From positions 62,001 to 126,000 of the forward strand of contig JBBAEU010000003.1 of the NCBI GenBank assembly GCA_041655765.1: DNA of 64,000 bases. The letters are read 5' to 3'. Made by a program: the position numbers and the translations under genes. Below are positions 46,238 to 55,680 of this stretch, piece by piece. Under the pieces are notes generated by a model, which saw only the letters and a program-made list of their open reading frames with translations, was not told where the DNA came from and did no database searches. The DNA is from Brumimicrobium sp041655765 (GTDB lineage: Bacteria; Bacteroidota; Bacteroidia; Flavobacteriales_D; Crocinitomicaceae). Position 1 is the stretch's first letter, and the number at the start of each line of letters is the position of its first letter.

Positions 46238-46292
46238 ATTGTCAGACCTCAATATATTTTCTTCTACATCGAAAAACACTCAGTCTGACAAT
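46238..46292. repeat. Perfect 10-bp inverted repeat between convergent genes
   Basis: ATTGTCAGAC at 46238-46247 (one A-T start) and GTCTGACAAT at 46283-46292, separated by about 35 nt of AT-rich sequence, in the gap between the stops of the DUF59 gene and ileS. It lacks the T tract of an ordinary terminator. It may act as a shared transcription end or RNA-stabilising stem. Confidence 0.6.
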
Positions 46293-46310
46293 AAGTAGCT
46301 GAAATATAAA

Positions 46311-49300
46311 CTACAACCTCACAAGTCCGATTTTTGTATCGTCTTGTTCTACAATATCGGTTTTATACGCATTTTCAGAAACACCACCCAAAATAATATC
46401 TTGTGCAAGAACTTCTGTTGCGATGTATGATTTATTAGACTGAACAGCCTCGCCTATTTCTTTTGTTGTATCAATTGAAACACTAATTTTATCTGTTACA
46501 TCAAACCCAGCATCTTTTCTAAAATTTTGAATTCGGTTAATTAACTCTCGAGCGATACCTTCTTGACGAAGTTCTGGCGTGATGGTAACATCCAATGCAA
46601 CTGTAATTCCCCTCTCGGTTGTCAATAACCAGCCGGGAATATCATCCGTTGTTATTTCAAAATCTTCCAAATCCAACTCTATTTCTTCTCCGCCAATTGT
46701 TCCTTTCCATCCTTTTTGAGATTCAGCATTTGCAATTTCAGCTTGCGTCCAATTTTTTAGCATTTGGGTTATTGCTTTCATTTGTTTACCATATTTCGGA
46801 CCGATTGTTTTGAAATTAGGTTTGATTTTTTTTGTTAAAACACCTGATGTATCTTCCAGTAACACCAATTCCTTTACATTAATTTCGGAAAGAATTAAAT
46901 CTTTAACATGCATAATTCTTGACTTAAAGCTTGGGTCTAAAATCGGAACCATGATTTTTTTCAAAGGTTGCCGCACACGGATGTTTTCTTTTTTTCTAAG
47001 ACTTAATGCCATGGAAGAAACCTGTTGAGCGATTTCCATTTGCGCTTCAAGTTCCCTGTCTATATCATCGTAATTTACAACTGGAAAATCTGCTAAATGA
47101 ATAGAAATCACATCATTTTTGTTGGTTACTTTGTTTAAATCTATAAACAATTCATCCATATAAAACGGTGCAATTGGTGCACTTAATATTGCCACAGTCT
47201 CCAAACACTCGTATAAGGTTTGATAAGCTGCAATTTTATCTTCTGAGTAATCTCCTTTCCAAAAACGACGACGACACAAACGAACGTACCAATTAGAAAG
47301 TTGGTCATTCACAAAATCTTGTATTGCTCTTCCCGCTTTTGTTGGGTCGTAAGACGTTAAGTAATGGTCAACATCAACAATCAAAGAATTTAGTTTAGAA
47401 ATAATCCAACGGTCTATTTCTGGTCTTTTTTCTGTTGCTATTCTCTCCTCTTTATATGTAAATCCATCAATGTTTGCATAAAGCGCAAAGAATGAATACG
47501 TATTATAAAGTGTACCAAAAAACTTTCTTCTTGTTTCTTCAATTCCTTCAGTATCGAATCGCAAGTTGTCCCACGGTGCTGCATTTGTAATCATGTACCA
47601 ACGCGTAGCATCAGGACTATGTTTTTTTAATGTTTCAAAAGGATCAACTGTATTTCCTTTGCTTTTCGACATTTTTTGCCCATTTTTATCTAAAACAAGT
47701 CCATTAGAAACTACATTTTTATATGCAACAGAGTCAAAAACCGTTGTAGCAATTGCGTGAAGTGTATAAAACCAGCCTCTTGTTTGGTCAACACCTTCGG
47801 CAATAAAATCGCCAGGAAAAGCCATTCCCTCATCAATCATCTCTTTGTTTTCAAAAGGATAATGCCATTGTGCGTAAGGCATTGAACCAGAATCAAACCA
47901 AACATCCATTAAATCAGCTTCTCTGTTCATTGGTTTTCCACTTGAAGAAACTAAAATAATTTTATCCATGTAGGGTTTATGCAAATCTACCTTAGCGTAG
48001 TTTTCATCCGACATATCCTCAGGATTGAAGTCCGCCAATGGGTTTACATTCATAATTCCGGCATTCACAGACTTGTTACACTCTTCTTTTAATTGTGAAA
48101 GGGAAGAGATAAAAATTTCTTCGTCACCTTCTGCTGTTCTCCAAATCGGCAGTGGCGTCCCCCAATATCTTGAACGCGATAAATTCCAATCGTTTAGATT
48201 TTCAAGCCATTTACCAAAACGACCCGTTCCTGTAGATTCAGGCTGCCAATTAATGGTCTTGTTTAGTTCCACCATTCTTTCCTTGTTTTCTGTAACTTTT
48301 ACAAACCAGGAATCAAGTGGATAGTATAAGATTGGTTTATCTGTTCTCCAGCAATGTGGATAGCTGTGTTTAAATTTTTCGACATGAAATGCCTTATTTT
48401 CTTCTTTTAATTTAATGGAAATTTGTACGTCAACCGATTTTTCAGGAGCTTCGCCATCATTGTAGTATTCGTTTTTAACATACATTCCTGCAAATTCTCC
48501 CATTTCGGGACGGAATCTTCCTTGTAAATCCACCAATGGAACTGGATTCCCATATTCATCTTCGACCAACATTGCAGGCACATCTGCTTCTTTCGCCACT
48601 TTGGCATCATCAGCACCAAATGTTGGCGCAGTATGGACAATTCCCGTTCCTTCATCAGTAGTTACAAAATCACCAATAATCACTTGGAAAGCTTTATCAC
48701 GATTTTCCATTGGCAAAGCGTAAGGAAGAAGTTGTTCATATCGAATGCCTTTCAATTCTCTTCCAAAGAAAGATTTTCCAACCAAAAATGGGATTTTTTT
48801 ATCTTCTTTTTTGAAATTAAACAACTCTTCTTTTGAATCAACCTTTTGAAATTTATTATTGAATTGTTTTTGCACCAATTCTTTGGCTAAAACAACATTA
48901 ATCGGCAGAAGTGTATATTGGTTGTATGATTTTACAATTACATATTCTATGTTTTCTCCAACCGTTAACGCTGTGTTAGAAGGCAATGTCCACGGCGTTG
49001 TTGTCCATGCTAAAAAGTGAATTTCTTCATTAGCAAATTCCTCTCCAAACACCTCTTTACTATCGTCTTTCACTTTAAATTGTGCGACACAGGATGTGTC
49101 AGTTACATCGCGGTAACAACCTGGTTGGTTTAACTCATGCGAAGATAACCCTGTACCTGCCTTTGGAGAATATGGTTGAATTGTATAACCTTTGTAAACC
49201 AATCCTTTCTCATACATTTGACCCAACAACCACCACACAGTTTCGATATATTTTGACTCATAAGTGATGTATGGATTTTCCATATCCACCCAATAACCCA

Positions 49301-49718
49301 TTTTTTTAGTAAGGTCGTTCCATACATCCGTGTATTGCATCACTTCTTTTTTACACGTAGCGTTGTACTCTTCAACAGAAATCGTTTTGCCAATATCTTC
49401 TTTTGTAATGCCTAATTTTTTTTCTACACCTAATTCTACGGGTAATCCGTGTGTGTCCCAACCCGCTTTTCGGTTTACTCTATATCCTTTTAACGTTTTA
49501 TATCTACAAAAAATATCTTTAATGGTACGAGCCATCACGTGATGAATACCAGGCAGTCCATTTGCTGAAGGAGGTCCTTCAAAAAATACAAACGGTTTGT
49601 TTTCATCTTTTAATTCAATCGATTTTTGGAAAACATCTTCTTTTTCCCACATTTCAGCAATCTTTTGAGCTGATTGTGTTAAATCTAATCGGTTATATTC
49701 AGGATATTTTTTGCTCAT
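46311..49718 (-). CDS. ileS: Isoleucyl-tRNA synthetase
   Basis: A 1135-aa class I aminoacyl-tRNA synthetase that charges tRNA-Ile. The HIGH motif appears as H-H-V-M at 59-62 in GPPSANGLPGIHHVMARTIKD, a variant I recall for Bacteroidota and related long IleRS. KMSKS is canonical at 682-686. The editing domain (about 190-420; LAWTTTPWTLPSN, FGADDAKVAKE) and the anticodon-binding and C-terminal regions are complete. The length (longer than the ~940 aa of E. coli IleRS) and motif fit the eukaryote-like IleRS type, which in other bacteria is less sensitive to mupirocin; that property is not tested here. Single gene with its own promoter box. Confidence 0.96.
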   Translation of the reverse strand: MSKKYPEYNRLDLTQSAQKIAEMWEKEDVFQKSIELKDENKPFVFFEGPPSANGLPGIHHVMARTIKDIFCRYKTLKGYRVNRKAGWDTHGLPVELGVEKKLGITKEDIGKTISVEEYNATCKKEVMQYTDVWNDLTKKMGYWVDMENPYITYESKYIETVWWLLGQMYEKGLVYKGYTIQPYSPKAGTGLSSHELNQPGCYRDVTDTSCVAQFKVKDDSKEVFGEEFANEEIHFLAWTTTPWTLPSNTALTVGENIEYVIVKSYNQYTLLPINVVLAKELVQKQFNNKFQKVDSKEELFNFKKEDKKIPFLVGKSFFGRELKGIRYEQLLPYALPMENRDKAFQVIIGDFVTTDEGTGIVHTAPTFGADDAKVAKEADVPAMLVEDEYGNPVPLVDLQGRFRPEMGEFAGMYVKNEYYNDGEAPEKSVDVQISIKLKEENKAFHVEKFKHSYPHCWRTDKPILYYPLDSWFVKVTENKERMVELNKTINWQPESTGTGRFGKWLENLNDWNLSRSRYWGTPLPIWRTAEGDEEIFISSLSQLKEECNKSVNAGIMNVNPLADFNPEDMSDENYAKVDLHKPYMDKIILVSSSGKPMNREADLMDVWFDSGSMPYAQWHYPFENKEMIDEGMAFPGDFIAEGVDQTRGWFYTLHAIATTVFDSVAYKNVVSNGLVLDKNGQKMSKSKGNTVDPFETLKKHSPDATRWYMITNAAPWDNLRFDTEGIEETRRKFFGTLYNTYSFFALYANIDGFTYKEERIATEKRPEIDRWIISKLNSLIVDVDHYLTSYDPTKAGRAIQDFVNDQLSNWYVRLCRRRFWKGDYSEDKIAAYQTLYECLETVAILSAPIAPFYMDELFIDLNKVTNKNDVISIHLADFPVVNYDDIDRELEAQMEIAQQVSSMALSLRKKENIRVRQPLKKIMVPILDPSFKSRIMHVKDLILSEINVKELVLLEDTSGVLTKKIKPNFKTIGPKYGKQMKAITQMLKNWTQAEIANAESQKGWKGTIGGEEIELDLEDFEITTDDIPGWLLTTERGITVALDVTITPELRQEGIARELINRIQNFRKDAGFDVTDKISVSIDTTKEIGEAVQSNKSYIATEVLAQDIILGGVSENAYKTDIVEQDDTKIGLVRL

Positions 49719-49741
49719 AATTTATTTTCATTTGAGAGGTG

Positions 49742-49749
49742 CAAAATTA
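49742..49749 (-). promoter_or_regulatory. Promoter -7 box (TAATTTTG) of ileS
   Basis: TAnnTTTG match ending 23 nt before the ileS ATG; a weak TTTT stretch lies 20 nt further upstream. Confidence 0.42.
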
Positions 49750-49914
49750 ATGAATTTTATTGGGATTGTAAAACACTGATTATTTTTTAGAAGATACAAT
49801 GACAGAAGAAAACACAATACCCATAAAAAGTCTTGGAATGTGATAAAAATAAAACATCAGAAGATGAATTCTAAAATTCTTAATTTCTCACACAAACATT
49901 ACAACAGATTTAAC

Positions 49915-49922
49915 TACTTTTG
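49915..49922 (+). promoter_or_regulatory. Promoter -7 box (TACTTTTG) of hemW
   Basis: TAnnTTTG match ending 16 nt before the TTG start of hemW. No -33 TTG. The remainder of the 220-nt gap contains no other feature I can support. Confidence 0.4.
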
Positions 49923-49938
49923 AAAGAAAGTATAGAAA

Positions 49939-51057
49939 TTGGCAGGAGTTTATATTCATATCCCTTTTTGTAAGAAAAAATGTTCATATTGTGACTTTCA
50001 TTTTAGCACTACATTTGAAGGTTATCGTGACAAAATGATTCTTTCAATGATTAAGGAAATTGGACAACGGAAAAATTATCTTGATCAAGAGCCAATAAAG
50101 ACTATCTATTTTGGTGGCGGAACACCTTCATTATTAACAAAAGATGAGTTAGAATCACTGATTGAATCAATTTATATCAATTTTGACGTTGAAAAGAATA
50201 TTGAATTTACTTTAGAGGCAAATCCAGACGATATTCATGAGATGCAGCTAAAATATTGGAAAAGTTTAGGAGTAAACAGACTCAGTATTGGGGTGCAATC
50301 GTTTTTTCAAGCAGACTTAGATTGGATGAATCGTGCGCACAATGTTGAAGAAGGAATAAAATCTATTCAATTGGCAAAAGAACATGGTTTTTTTATTACT
50401 TGTGATTTAATTTATGGTTTGCCCAATCACACACTTGAAAAGCTAGAATATAATCTTTCAAAAATGATAAATTTGAGTCCTAACCACATTTCTGCTTATT
50501 GTTTGACAACTGAAGATGGAACAGCATTGAGTTATATGATAAAAACAAAGCAATTGCCTCGTGTTGGTGCTGACGCACAGGCTGAAGAGTTTGAATATTT
50601 GGTTCGACGATTGCAGGAAGCGGGTTATGAACAATATGAGATTTCAAATTTTGCTAAAAACAATCAATATTCAGTTCACAACACAAACTATTGGTTAGGT
50701 ATTTCTTATCTTGGAATTGGTCCTTCTGCACATTCTTTCAATGGAAAAAGCAGACAATGGAATGTAGCAAATAATCACAAATATATAAAAGCTATTCTAG
50801 ATGGTCAAAGTTATTCTGAAAAGGAGGTTTTGACACAAAAAAATCAATTTAATGAATATCTTTTAACTGGTTTAAGAACAAAATGGGGTGTGAATTTGAC
50901 AAAATTGGCTGGTTTTTTAGCTTTTTCGTCTGAATTTGAACAAAATTTGGAAGATTTTAAACAAAAAGGGCTCATTTTCGAAGAAAATGGAGTAATTATC
51001 TTAACTAACCGAGGGAAACTTCAAGCCGATTATATTACTTCGATTTTATTCGCCTAG
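49939..51057 (+). CDS. hemW: HemW, radical SAM haem chaperone
   Basis: A 372-aa protein. The start is TTG at 49939 because the conserved first residues MAGVYIHIPFC of HemW proteins begin exactly there and no ATG precedes them. The radical SAM cysteines are in CKKKCSYCDF (Cys11, Cys15, Cys18). Further HemW signatures are FGGGTPSLL near 57, GVQSF near 120, GLPNHTLE near 163, and HNTNYWLGISYLGIGPSAHSF near 252. HemW, once annotated as a second coproporphyrinogen oxidase, binds haem and inserts it into proteins. Its stop overlaps the convergent HmuY gene by 12 nt. Adjacent haem-binding genes make the context consistent. Confidence 0.92.
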   Translation: MAGVYIHIPFCKKKCSYCDFHFSTTFEGYRDKMILSMIKEIGQRKNYLDQEPIKTIYFGGGTPSLLTKDELESLIESIYINFDVEKNIEFTLEANPDDIHEMQLKYWKSLGVNRLSIGVQSFFQADLDWMNRAHNVEEGIKSIQLAKEHGFFITCDLIYGLPNHTLEKLEYNLSKMINLSPNHISAYCLTTEDGTALSYMIKTKQLPRVGADAQAEEFEYLVRRLQEAGYEQYEISNFAKNNQYSVHNTNYWLGISYLGIGPSAHSFNGKSRQWNVANNHKYIKAILDGQSYSEKEVLTQKNQFNEYLLTGLRTKWGVNLTKLAGFLAFSSEFEQNLEDFKQKGLIFEENGVIILTNRGKLQADYITSILFA

Positions 51058-52029
51058 CTTTTGATACAAAAATTTATTATATCCTTTTGCACCTGTTGGA
51101 CTATAAAAATCAAGGAATTTTAATTTATAATAAACCCCATCTGCATCTTGTAATACATAACAGATATTTTGATAAACAAGATAATTTTCATCGCTAAAAT
51201 CAAAGCTTTTCCAATTATAACCAATTACATTCATTGTGTCAGAAAGCGGCAATGTATGAGCATACGCCAAGTCAATAGCATCATAGTCAACATTTACAAG
51301 TCGTGTGCCTTTTGTTTGCACCCTGTTTAAAAGTGTTCCCGTTACCAAGTAAGGCATAACCAAAGGTTCGTACAGTCTTTCTGTAAATTGTGTGAAAACT
51401 AAGTCCCACGCTGCATTTTTAGGTGCAATTTGAACAACAGAATTACTTTGTAGATTAAAGTATGTAAATTGATAATCATCGGCATTTTGCTTTTCAATTG
51501 TTCTTATTGTTGACGTCGTTGAGGTAAGCGGTGCAAATTCAAATGTATAACTAGTTTGATTCACCTCTATTACCTTGATTTTATACCAACCAATATGTGT
51601 TCCAGCAACGCCATATCCCATATCAATAATTCTCACTTTGCCATCGTCATAATTGCGCATTGCTAAGGAGTCGTATTCACCGTAAGGACTATCAAAACGC
51701 TGATTATCTGGTGAATTATATCCTGCTGGAGAAAGTACATCTTCCATGTTGTCTTCATTTGTAGGATATATAAACATGTTTTTGGAATAATTTATAATGA
51801 AGTGATTACCGTCTATCCCATTTTCTAATCCAATATCCCAATCGTCTTTTAAATTTTCAGAAACAACCTCACCAGAAGACAATTTAAAAAATGATTGCAA
51901 GCGATAATCATTTTGAATATCAACAACCACAACATTTCCCTTTCCCAAATCTTTTTTAGGAACAGGTAATTCCTCTCTCAAACATGATGAGAAAACAAAA
52001 ACTGAAATGATAAAGAATAATGTTCTCAT
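51046..52029 (-). CDS. HmuY-family haem-binding lipoprotein
   Basis: A 327-aa lipoprotein with the signal ending VFVFSSC, followed by LREELPVP. The mature part has the HmuY pattern: VVVVDIQNDYRLQSFFKLSSGEVV near 30-55, NLKDDWDIGLENG (the W-D-I/L core), a middle ending YFNLQSNSVVQIAPKNAAWDLVFTQFTERLYEP near 195-230 (where the APKNAWDL block recurs in both HmuY proteins), and YYKLKFLDFYSPTGAKGY at the end. HmuY of Porphyromonas gingivalis takes haem at the surface and passes it to its TonB receptor. Gene order receptor-then-HmuY, 1 nt apart, fits this. Confidence 0.85.
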   Translation of the reverse strand: MRTLFFIISVFVFSSCLREELPVPKKDLGKGNVVVVDIQNDYRLQSFFKLSSGEVVSENLKDDWDIGLENGIDGNHFIINYSKNMFIYPTNEDNMEDVLSPAGYNSPDNQRFDSPYGEYDSLAMRNYDDGKVRIIDMGYGVAGTHIGWYKIKVIEVNQTSYTFEFAPLTSTTSTIRTIEKQNADDYQFTYFNLQSNSVVQIAPKNAAWDLVFTQFTERLYEPLVMPYLVTGTLLNRVQTKGTRLVNVDYDAIDLAYAHTLPLSDTMNVIGYNWKSFDFSDENYLVYQNICYVLQDADGVYYKLKFLDFYSPTGAKGYNKFLYQKLGE

Positions 52030-52030
52030 T

Positions 52031-54319
52031 TTATTTTGATTTAAAATATAGTTTTATCCCTAAATTATAGGTTCTTCCAATTCCAATATTTACGCCAGAA
52101 GATGAAGTTGAATGTGCAATTTGGGTAACATCTGTTCCTTTTTCTGAACCAGGGATTGTTTTTACATCAAAAATATTTTTTACTCCTGCGGTTAATTGAA
52201 CTCTATCCTTCCAAAAAGACTTCGATAATGTTAAATCTGCAGTGTGATAATCTCCAACTGTGCTTTCATAGATTAATCCATCGCTGTCTCTGTAAATCAT
52301 AGGTAACTTGCCGGTGTATTTATAAAACAAAGCAAACCTTAGTCCTGTTTTTTGCCAATAATAAGTAAGGTTAAATACTGTTTCGGGTGAAAACTTAAAC
52401 CCTGTTTTTTCAATTTCTCCTTTATGCGTCAAATGATTATCTATGCCGATATAGGAAAAGCCAAGGGTAGAACTTATGTTTTTATAACTCAGACTCGTTT
52501 CAACCTGAATTCCTGTTGATGAAAATCTTTCTAAATTCAGATAAGAGTATTCAGTCATGGAGCCTTCTTTTAGTGCGAGTGTGATTAAGTTTTTGATATC
52601 AGAATAGAATCCAGATATTTTACTTCGCAATCTAATCTTATCCATCTTTAAGTCGTGGTAGAATGAGAGATTATAATTATTAGAAAACTCAGCTCTTAAA
52701 TCGGGATTTCCAACAATGTTGTGATTGATATCTATAAAAGTATAATGTAATTCCTTAATTGAAGGCGAGCGGAAACCTCTTGCATAAGACGCTCTTAAAT
52801 TAAATAGATTTTTTTCGTTTTCAAAAAAGGAATATTTAACATTCAATGATGGCGTTAACGGTGCTTTATACTCTGTGTTGTAGCTGTATCTAAGTCCTGG
52901 ACGAATCGTAATTTTTTCTATGGGCGAATATTCAGCCGATACAAAAAGTGCATAATCTCCAATTGATTTTTTATTGTTTTCAATACGATTTCCAAGGGCA
53001 AATTCATGTAAAATATCGTAACCCAATTCATAATTAAACTTCTTATTGGGTTTTGCCTGAATCATTCTTCCTCGACTGATTATGCTGTGGTATTGAGAAG
53101 TGTCATGATCATTTGGGTCGGACGACAACACATCTCTAATTTCGGTTAAATCTCTGATTTTTGTGTTTTTTCTTCGTAAATATCCATTATATGCTGCAAT
53201 AATATTTAATCGGTATTCATTCTTAAATCGATATTCAAAAAACAACCGCTGGTTAATCCTTTTTGTGTTGTAATAATCGTCGAAAGCTGTTTCTTCTGCT
53301 GGTTTTCTTGGCATTCCACGATTTAAAATGTCTTCATTAAAAAACTGACTGCTATAATTGAGTACAAAGTTTTTGCGATTGTATCGATAATTTAATCCCG
53401 CAAAATATTGAACTTTTGGATTCCAGAGTTGTACTCTTGATGTGTCTGCAATTGGATTTGGATTAAAATGAAAGGTTTTGTGTGAAGGATCCCATCCATC
53501 AAAAAAATGTCTTCCCCCTTCAATTCGTATTTGGTGTTTTTTTAGCTGAAGACCCAATGAAACGGTGTTATTAACTTTTCCACTACTTTCAAAATAGTTA
53601 TTTGATGTTCCTTCAAATCGGCTAGATTGATTTTTCTTTGTGATGATGTTTATTGTTCCTGCCAAAGCGTCTGTTCCATAACTAACAGAAAGAGGTCCTT
53701 CAACAATTTCTATTCTTTCAATGTTATCAACAGGAATTTGCGATAAGTCGATATTTCCGTTTAACCTTCCTGTCAGCGGAACATCATCTACCAATATTTT
53801 TACATTTTCTCCGCCTATACCTTGGAGTTTCATTGCACTTCCTAGTACCTGATCTTCTGAAATTCTAATATTCAATTCGTTTGTCAGCACGTCTTTCACA
53901 TTTTGTGCTGCCATATCTTGTATTTTTTGTCTGTCAACTACCTTAATGTTGTGAACTGCGTTTTCTATTAAAACTGTTTTGTACTGTGCAGTAATCGCAA
54001 CTTCTTTAAATTCTCTCACATCGCTATAGAGAGCAACAGTGGTGTCTTTAGAAAGAACAATATTTTTAATTTCTTTTGTGTCGTAGCTATAATTTATGAT
54101 TTTTAAATCAATTGGTTTTGTTTTAAATTTCTCTTCGACTTTCCATTCACCATTTTCATCAGTTTTAAAATTAAATGTTTCATCTTCAAAAACAATATCC
54201 AATCGCGCAAAAGGAACGGGAAGATTATCATTCAATGAAATAACGGAAAGCGTTTGCCCAAGTGCATTAACACTTATAAACAAACAGAATAAAAACAGAA
54301 CTTTTTTAATGTAAATCAT
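52031..54319 (-). CDS. TonB-dependent outer-membrane receptor (HmuR-like)
   Basis: The ATG at 54319 (762 aa) is chosen over a TTG three codons before. Order: signal peptide (about 1-22), carboxypeptidase-like N-terminal domain (about 23-105), plug (about 110-225: VVDRQKIQDMAAQNVKDVLTNELNIRI ... GGENVKILVDDVPLTGRLNGNIDLSQIPVDNIERIEIVEGPLSVSYGTDALAGTINIITKK), and a beta-barrel to the end (final YNLGIKLYFK). The barrel contains ASYARGFRSPSIKELHYTF, a common receptor block resembling the FRAP-NPDL motif of haem receptors (FRSPS, then NIVGNPDLRAE). Flanked by two HmuY genes, it most likely imports haem. It may have a promoter in the 83-nt gap before it. Confidence 0.9.
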   Translation of the reverse strand: MIYIKKVLFLFCLFISVNALGQTLSVISLNDNLPVPFARLDIVFEDETFNFKTDENGEWKVEEKFKTKPIDLKIINYSYDTKEIKNIVLSKDTTVALYSDVREFKEVAITAQYKTVLIENAVHNIKVVDRQKIQDMAAQNVKDVLTNELNIRISEDQVLGSAMKLQGIGGENVKILVDDVPLTGRLNGNIDLSQIPVDNIERIEIVEGPLSVSYGTDALAGTINIITKKNQSSRFEGTSNNYFESSGKVNNTVSLGLQLKKHQIRIEGGRHFFDGWDPSHKTFHFNPNPIADTSRVQLWNPKVQYFAGLNYRYNRKNFVLNYSSQFFNEDILNRGMPRKPAEETAFDDYYNTKRINQRLFFEYRFKNEYRLNIIAAYNGYLRRKNTKIRDLTEIRDVLSSDPNDHDTSQYHSIISRGRMIQAKPNKKFNYELGYDILHEFALGNRIENNKKSIGDYALFVSAEYSPIEKITIRPGLRYSYNTEYKAPLTPSLNVKYSFFENEKNLFNLRASYARGFRSPSIKELHYTFIDINHNIVGNPDLRAEFSNNYNLSFYHDLKMDKIRLRSKISGFYSDIKNLITLALKEGSMTEYSYLNLERFSSTGIQVETSLSYKNISSTLGFSYIGIDNHLTHKGEIEKTGFKFSPETVFNLTYYWQKTGLRFALFYKYTGKLPMIYRDSDGLIYESTVGDYHTADLTLSKSFWKDRVQLTAGVKNIFDVKTIPGSEKGTDVTQIAHSTSSSGVNIGIGRTYNLGIKLYFKSK

Positions 54320-54341
54320 TATGCTCAAAGAGATAAAATCA

Positions 54342-54349
54342 CAAAAATA
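54342..54349 (-). promoter_or_regulatory. Promoter -7 box (TATTTTTG) in front of the TonB receptor
   Basis: TAnnTTTG match ending 22 nt before the ATG at 54319, immediately after the hairpin at 54353-54382. It may give the receptor its own transcript; equally it may be just the T tract of a terminator. Confidence 0.35.
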
Positions 54350-54352
54350 GAA

Positions 54353-54382
54353 GATTCCCCCTGTCTTTCAACAGGAGGAATC
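54353..54382 (-). terminator. Hairpin between the HmuY-sorting gene and the receptor gene
   Basis: Stem GATTCC-C-CCTGT with ACAGG-A-GGAATC (one C-A mismatch), loop CTTTCA, followed on the minus strand by TTCTATTTTTG. It may be a partial terminator that lowers expression of the receptor relative to the first gene, or a stabilising 3' end. Confidence 0.55.
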
Positions 54383-54402
54383 CCATAATTTAAAAATGCT
54401 TA

Positions 54403-55680
54403 TTAACGAAGAATTAATTTTTGGTTTATTGTTTGGCTACCAGATTGCACTTTTACGATGTAAATTCCAGCTTCTAAATGAGAGGTATTGATGTTTTCCA
54501 CTTCAAAGTTTGAATTTCCTGAAACTACATTTTGGTAAACAGATTGTCCGGCAACGTTTACTATATCAATTTGTGTTTCTTCTCCTTTCATATTATTCAA
54601 AATCAAAGAAACATTGTTTGAAGCAGGGTTTGGATATACAATTACCTCACTTTGATTGATTTCGTTTTCATTTAAAGAAGACGTTGAGATTAATTCTTTT
54701 GTAAAATCGTAGATACCAGCAATTTGATAACCTGTAAAAACAAGTTTCCAAACATCACCATTTACTGCTTTTACAAAATACATTTCATCAGGAGCGGGGT
54801 TAAACGTATGTGTTCCTCCTACTCCAAAGTTATAACCGCACCATTCCCAACCAATAATATTGATATTTGGAGAGAAGTTTTTTCCCCAATAATCGTTATA
54901 AGTAGCAACATTAACCCCTTCAACCTTAACAGACTGAACGTTTTCGTTTGTTAAAATTCCAGCAGGAGCAGGATACATCATTGATCCATACGTTGGATGT
55001 GTAACGATTGTTTGATATTTTGTAAAATATAAATCCCATTCATCTTTAGGAGCCACCTCATGAGCAGGAAACGTGTTGGTTTCAATATTATAATAAGCAA
55101 ATTGTTGGTTTCCATAATCAGACTTTTCAAGTACAAGATTTAATTCATTTGAGCCATCAATATCAGCTATTGTAAATCTATATCTTCCGCCACCAGAGCT
55201 TTCCATCTCATCGATCTTAATTTTCTTTTTATAAACACCTGTCCTCTCTATAATGAATACTCTATACCCTATAACATTATGTGTGCCTGAATCATACGTT
55301 CCCCAGCCATAATCAAAAAGAGGCTGTGGAAAAAACGGATCTTTGATTTGGTTAAATGCACCCGTTCTCCATATTGTATCTGAGTTGTAAAGTGGAGTTA
55401 ACCCTGTTGTGTTTTGCTCTGTTATATTATCCCACTCTGCAAAACCGCCTGGAAACTCATATAAACTTACACCATAAGCATCATTTGTTCTGATTGCAGC
55501 GTCTTGAGCTTTTAAATCGAACGCTATGTCCCATCCCGCAGCATCATTGTTTCCTTTTTCACCGTTTTCAAGGCTGTACCACGCCACTTTGTTCCCTTCT
55601 ATAGAAACAGTAACAGCTTCTTGAGCATTCATCAACGTTGCCCCTGAAACGAAAACTGAAATAAATAAAATTTTCTTCAT
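54403..55680 (-). CDS. HmuY-family protein with type A T9SS sorting domain
   Basis: A 425-aa secreted protein: signal peptide (about 1-19, ending MNAQ), HmuY-type domain (about 20-330) with WYSLENGEKGNNDAAGWDIAFDL near 34-56, then FAYYNIETNTFPAHEVAPKDEWDLYFTKYQTIV near 205-235, which matches the block in the lipoprotein partner (QSNSVVQIAPKNAAWDLVFTQF), and a type A T9SS domain from about 345 (VIVYPNPASNNVSL ... AGIYIVKVQSG ... KLILR). First gene of the locus. The HmuY fold is usually a lipoprotein; here it is a T9SS substrate. It could bind haem on the surface or in the medium and hand it over to the receptor encoded next. Confidence 0.82.
   Translation of the reverse strand: MKKILFISVFVSGATLMNAQEAVTVSIEGNKVAWYSLENGEKGNNDAAGWDIAFDLKAQDAAIRTNDAYGVSLYEFPGGFAEWDNITEQNTTGLTPLYNSDTIWRTGAFNQIKDPFFPQPLFDYGWGTYDSGTHNVIGYRVFIIERTGVYKKKIKIDEMESSGGGRYRFTIADIDGSNELNLVLEKSDYGNQQFAYYNIETNTFPAHEVAPKDEWDLYFTKYQTIVTHPTYGSMMYPAPAGILTNENVQSVKVEGVNVATYNDYWGKNFSPNINIIGWEWCGYNFGVGGTHTFNPAPDEMYFVKAVNGDVWKLVFTGYQIAGIYDFTKELISTSSLNENEINQSEVIVYPNPASNNVSLILNNMKGEETQIDIVNVAGQSVYQNVVSGNSNFEVENINTSHLEAGIYIVKVQSGSQTINQKLILR

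Noticed and set aside
49799..49843. Small frame of 14 codons between ileS and hemW
   Set aside because: Too short, no conserved features, and no supporting promoter in the right place.
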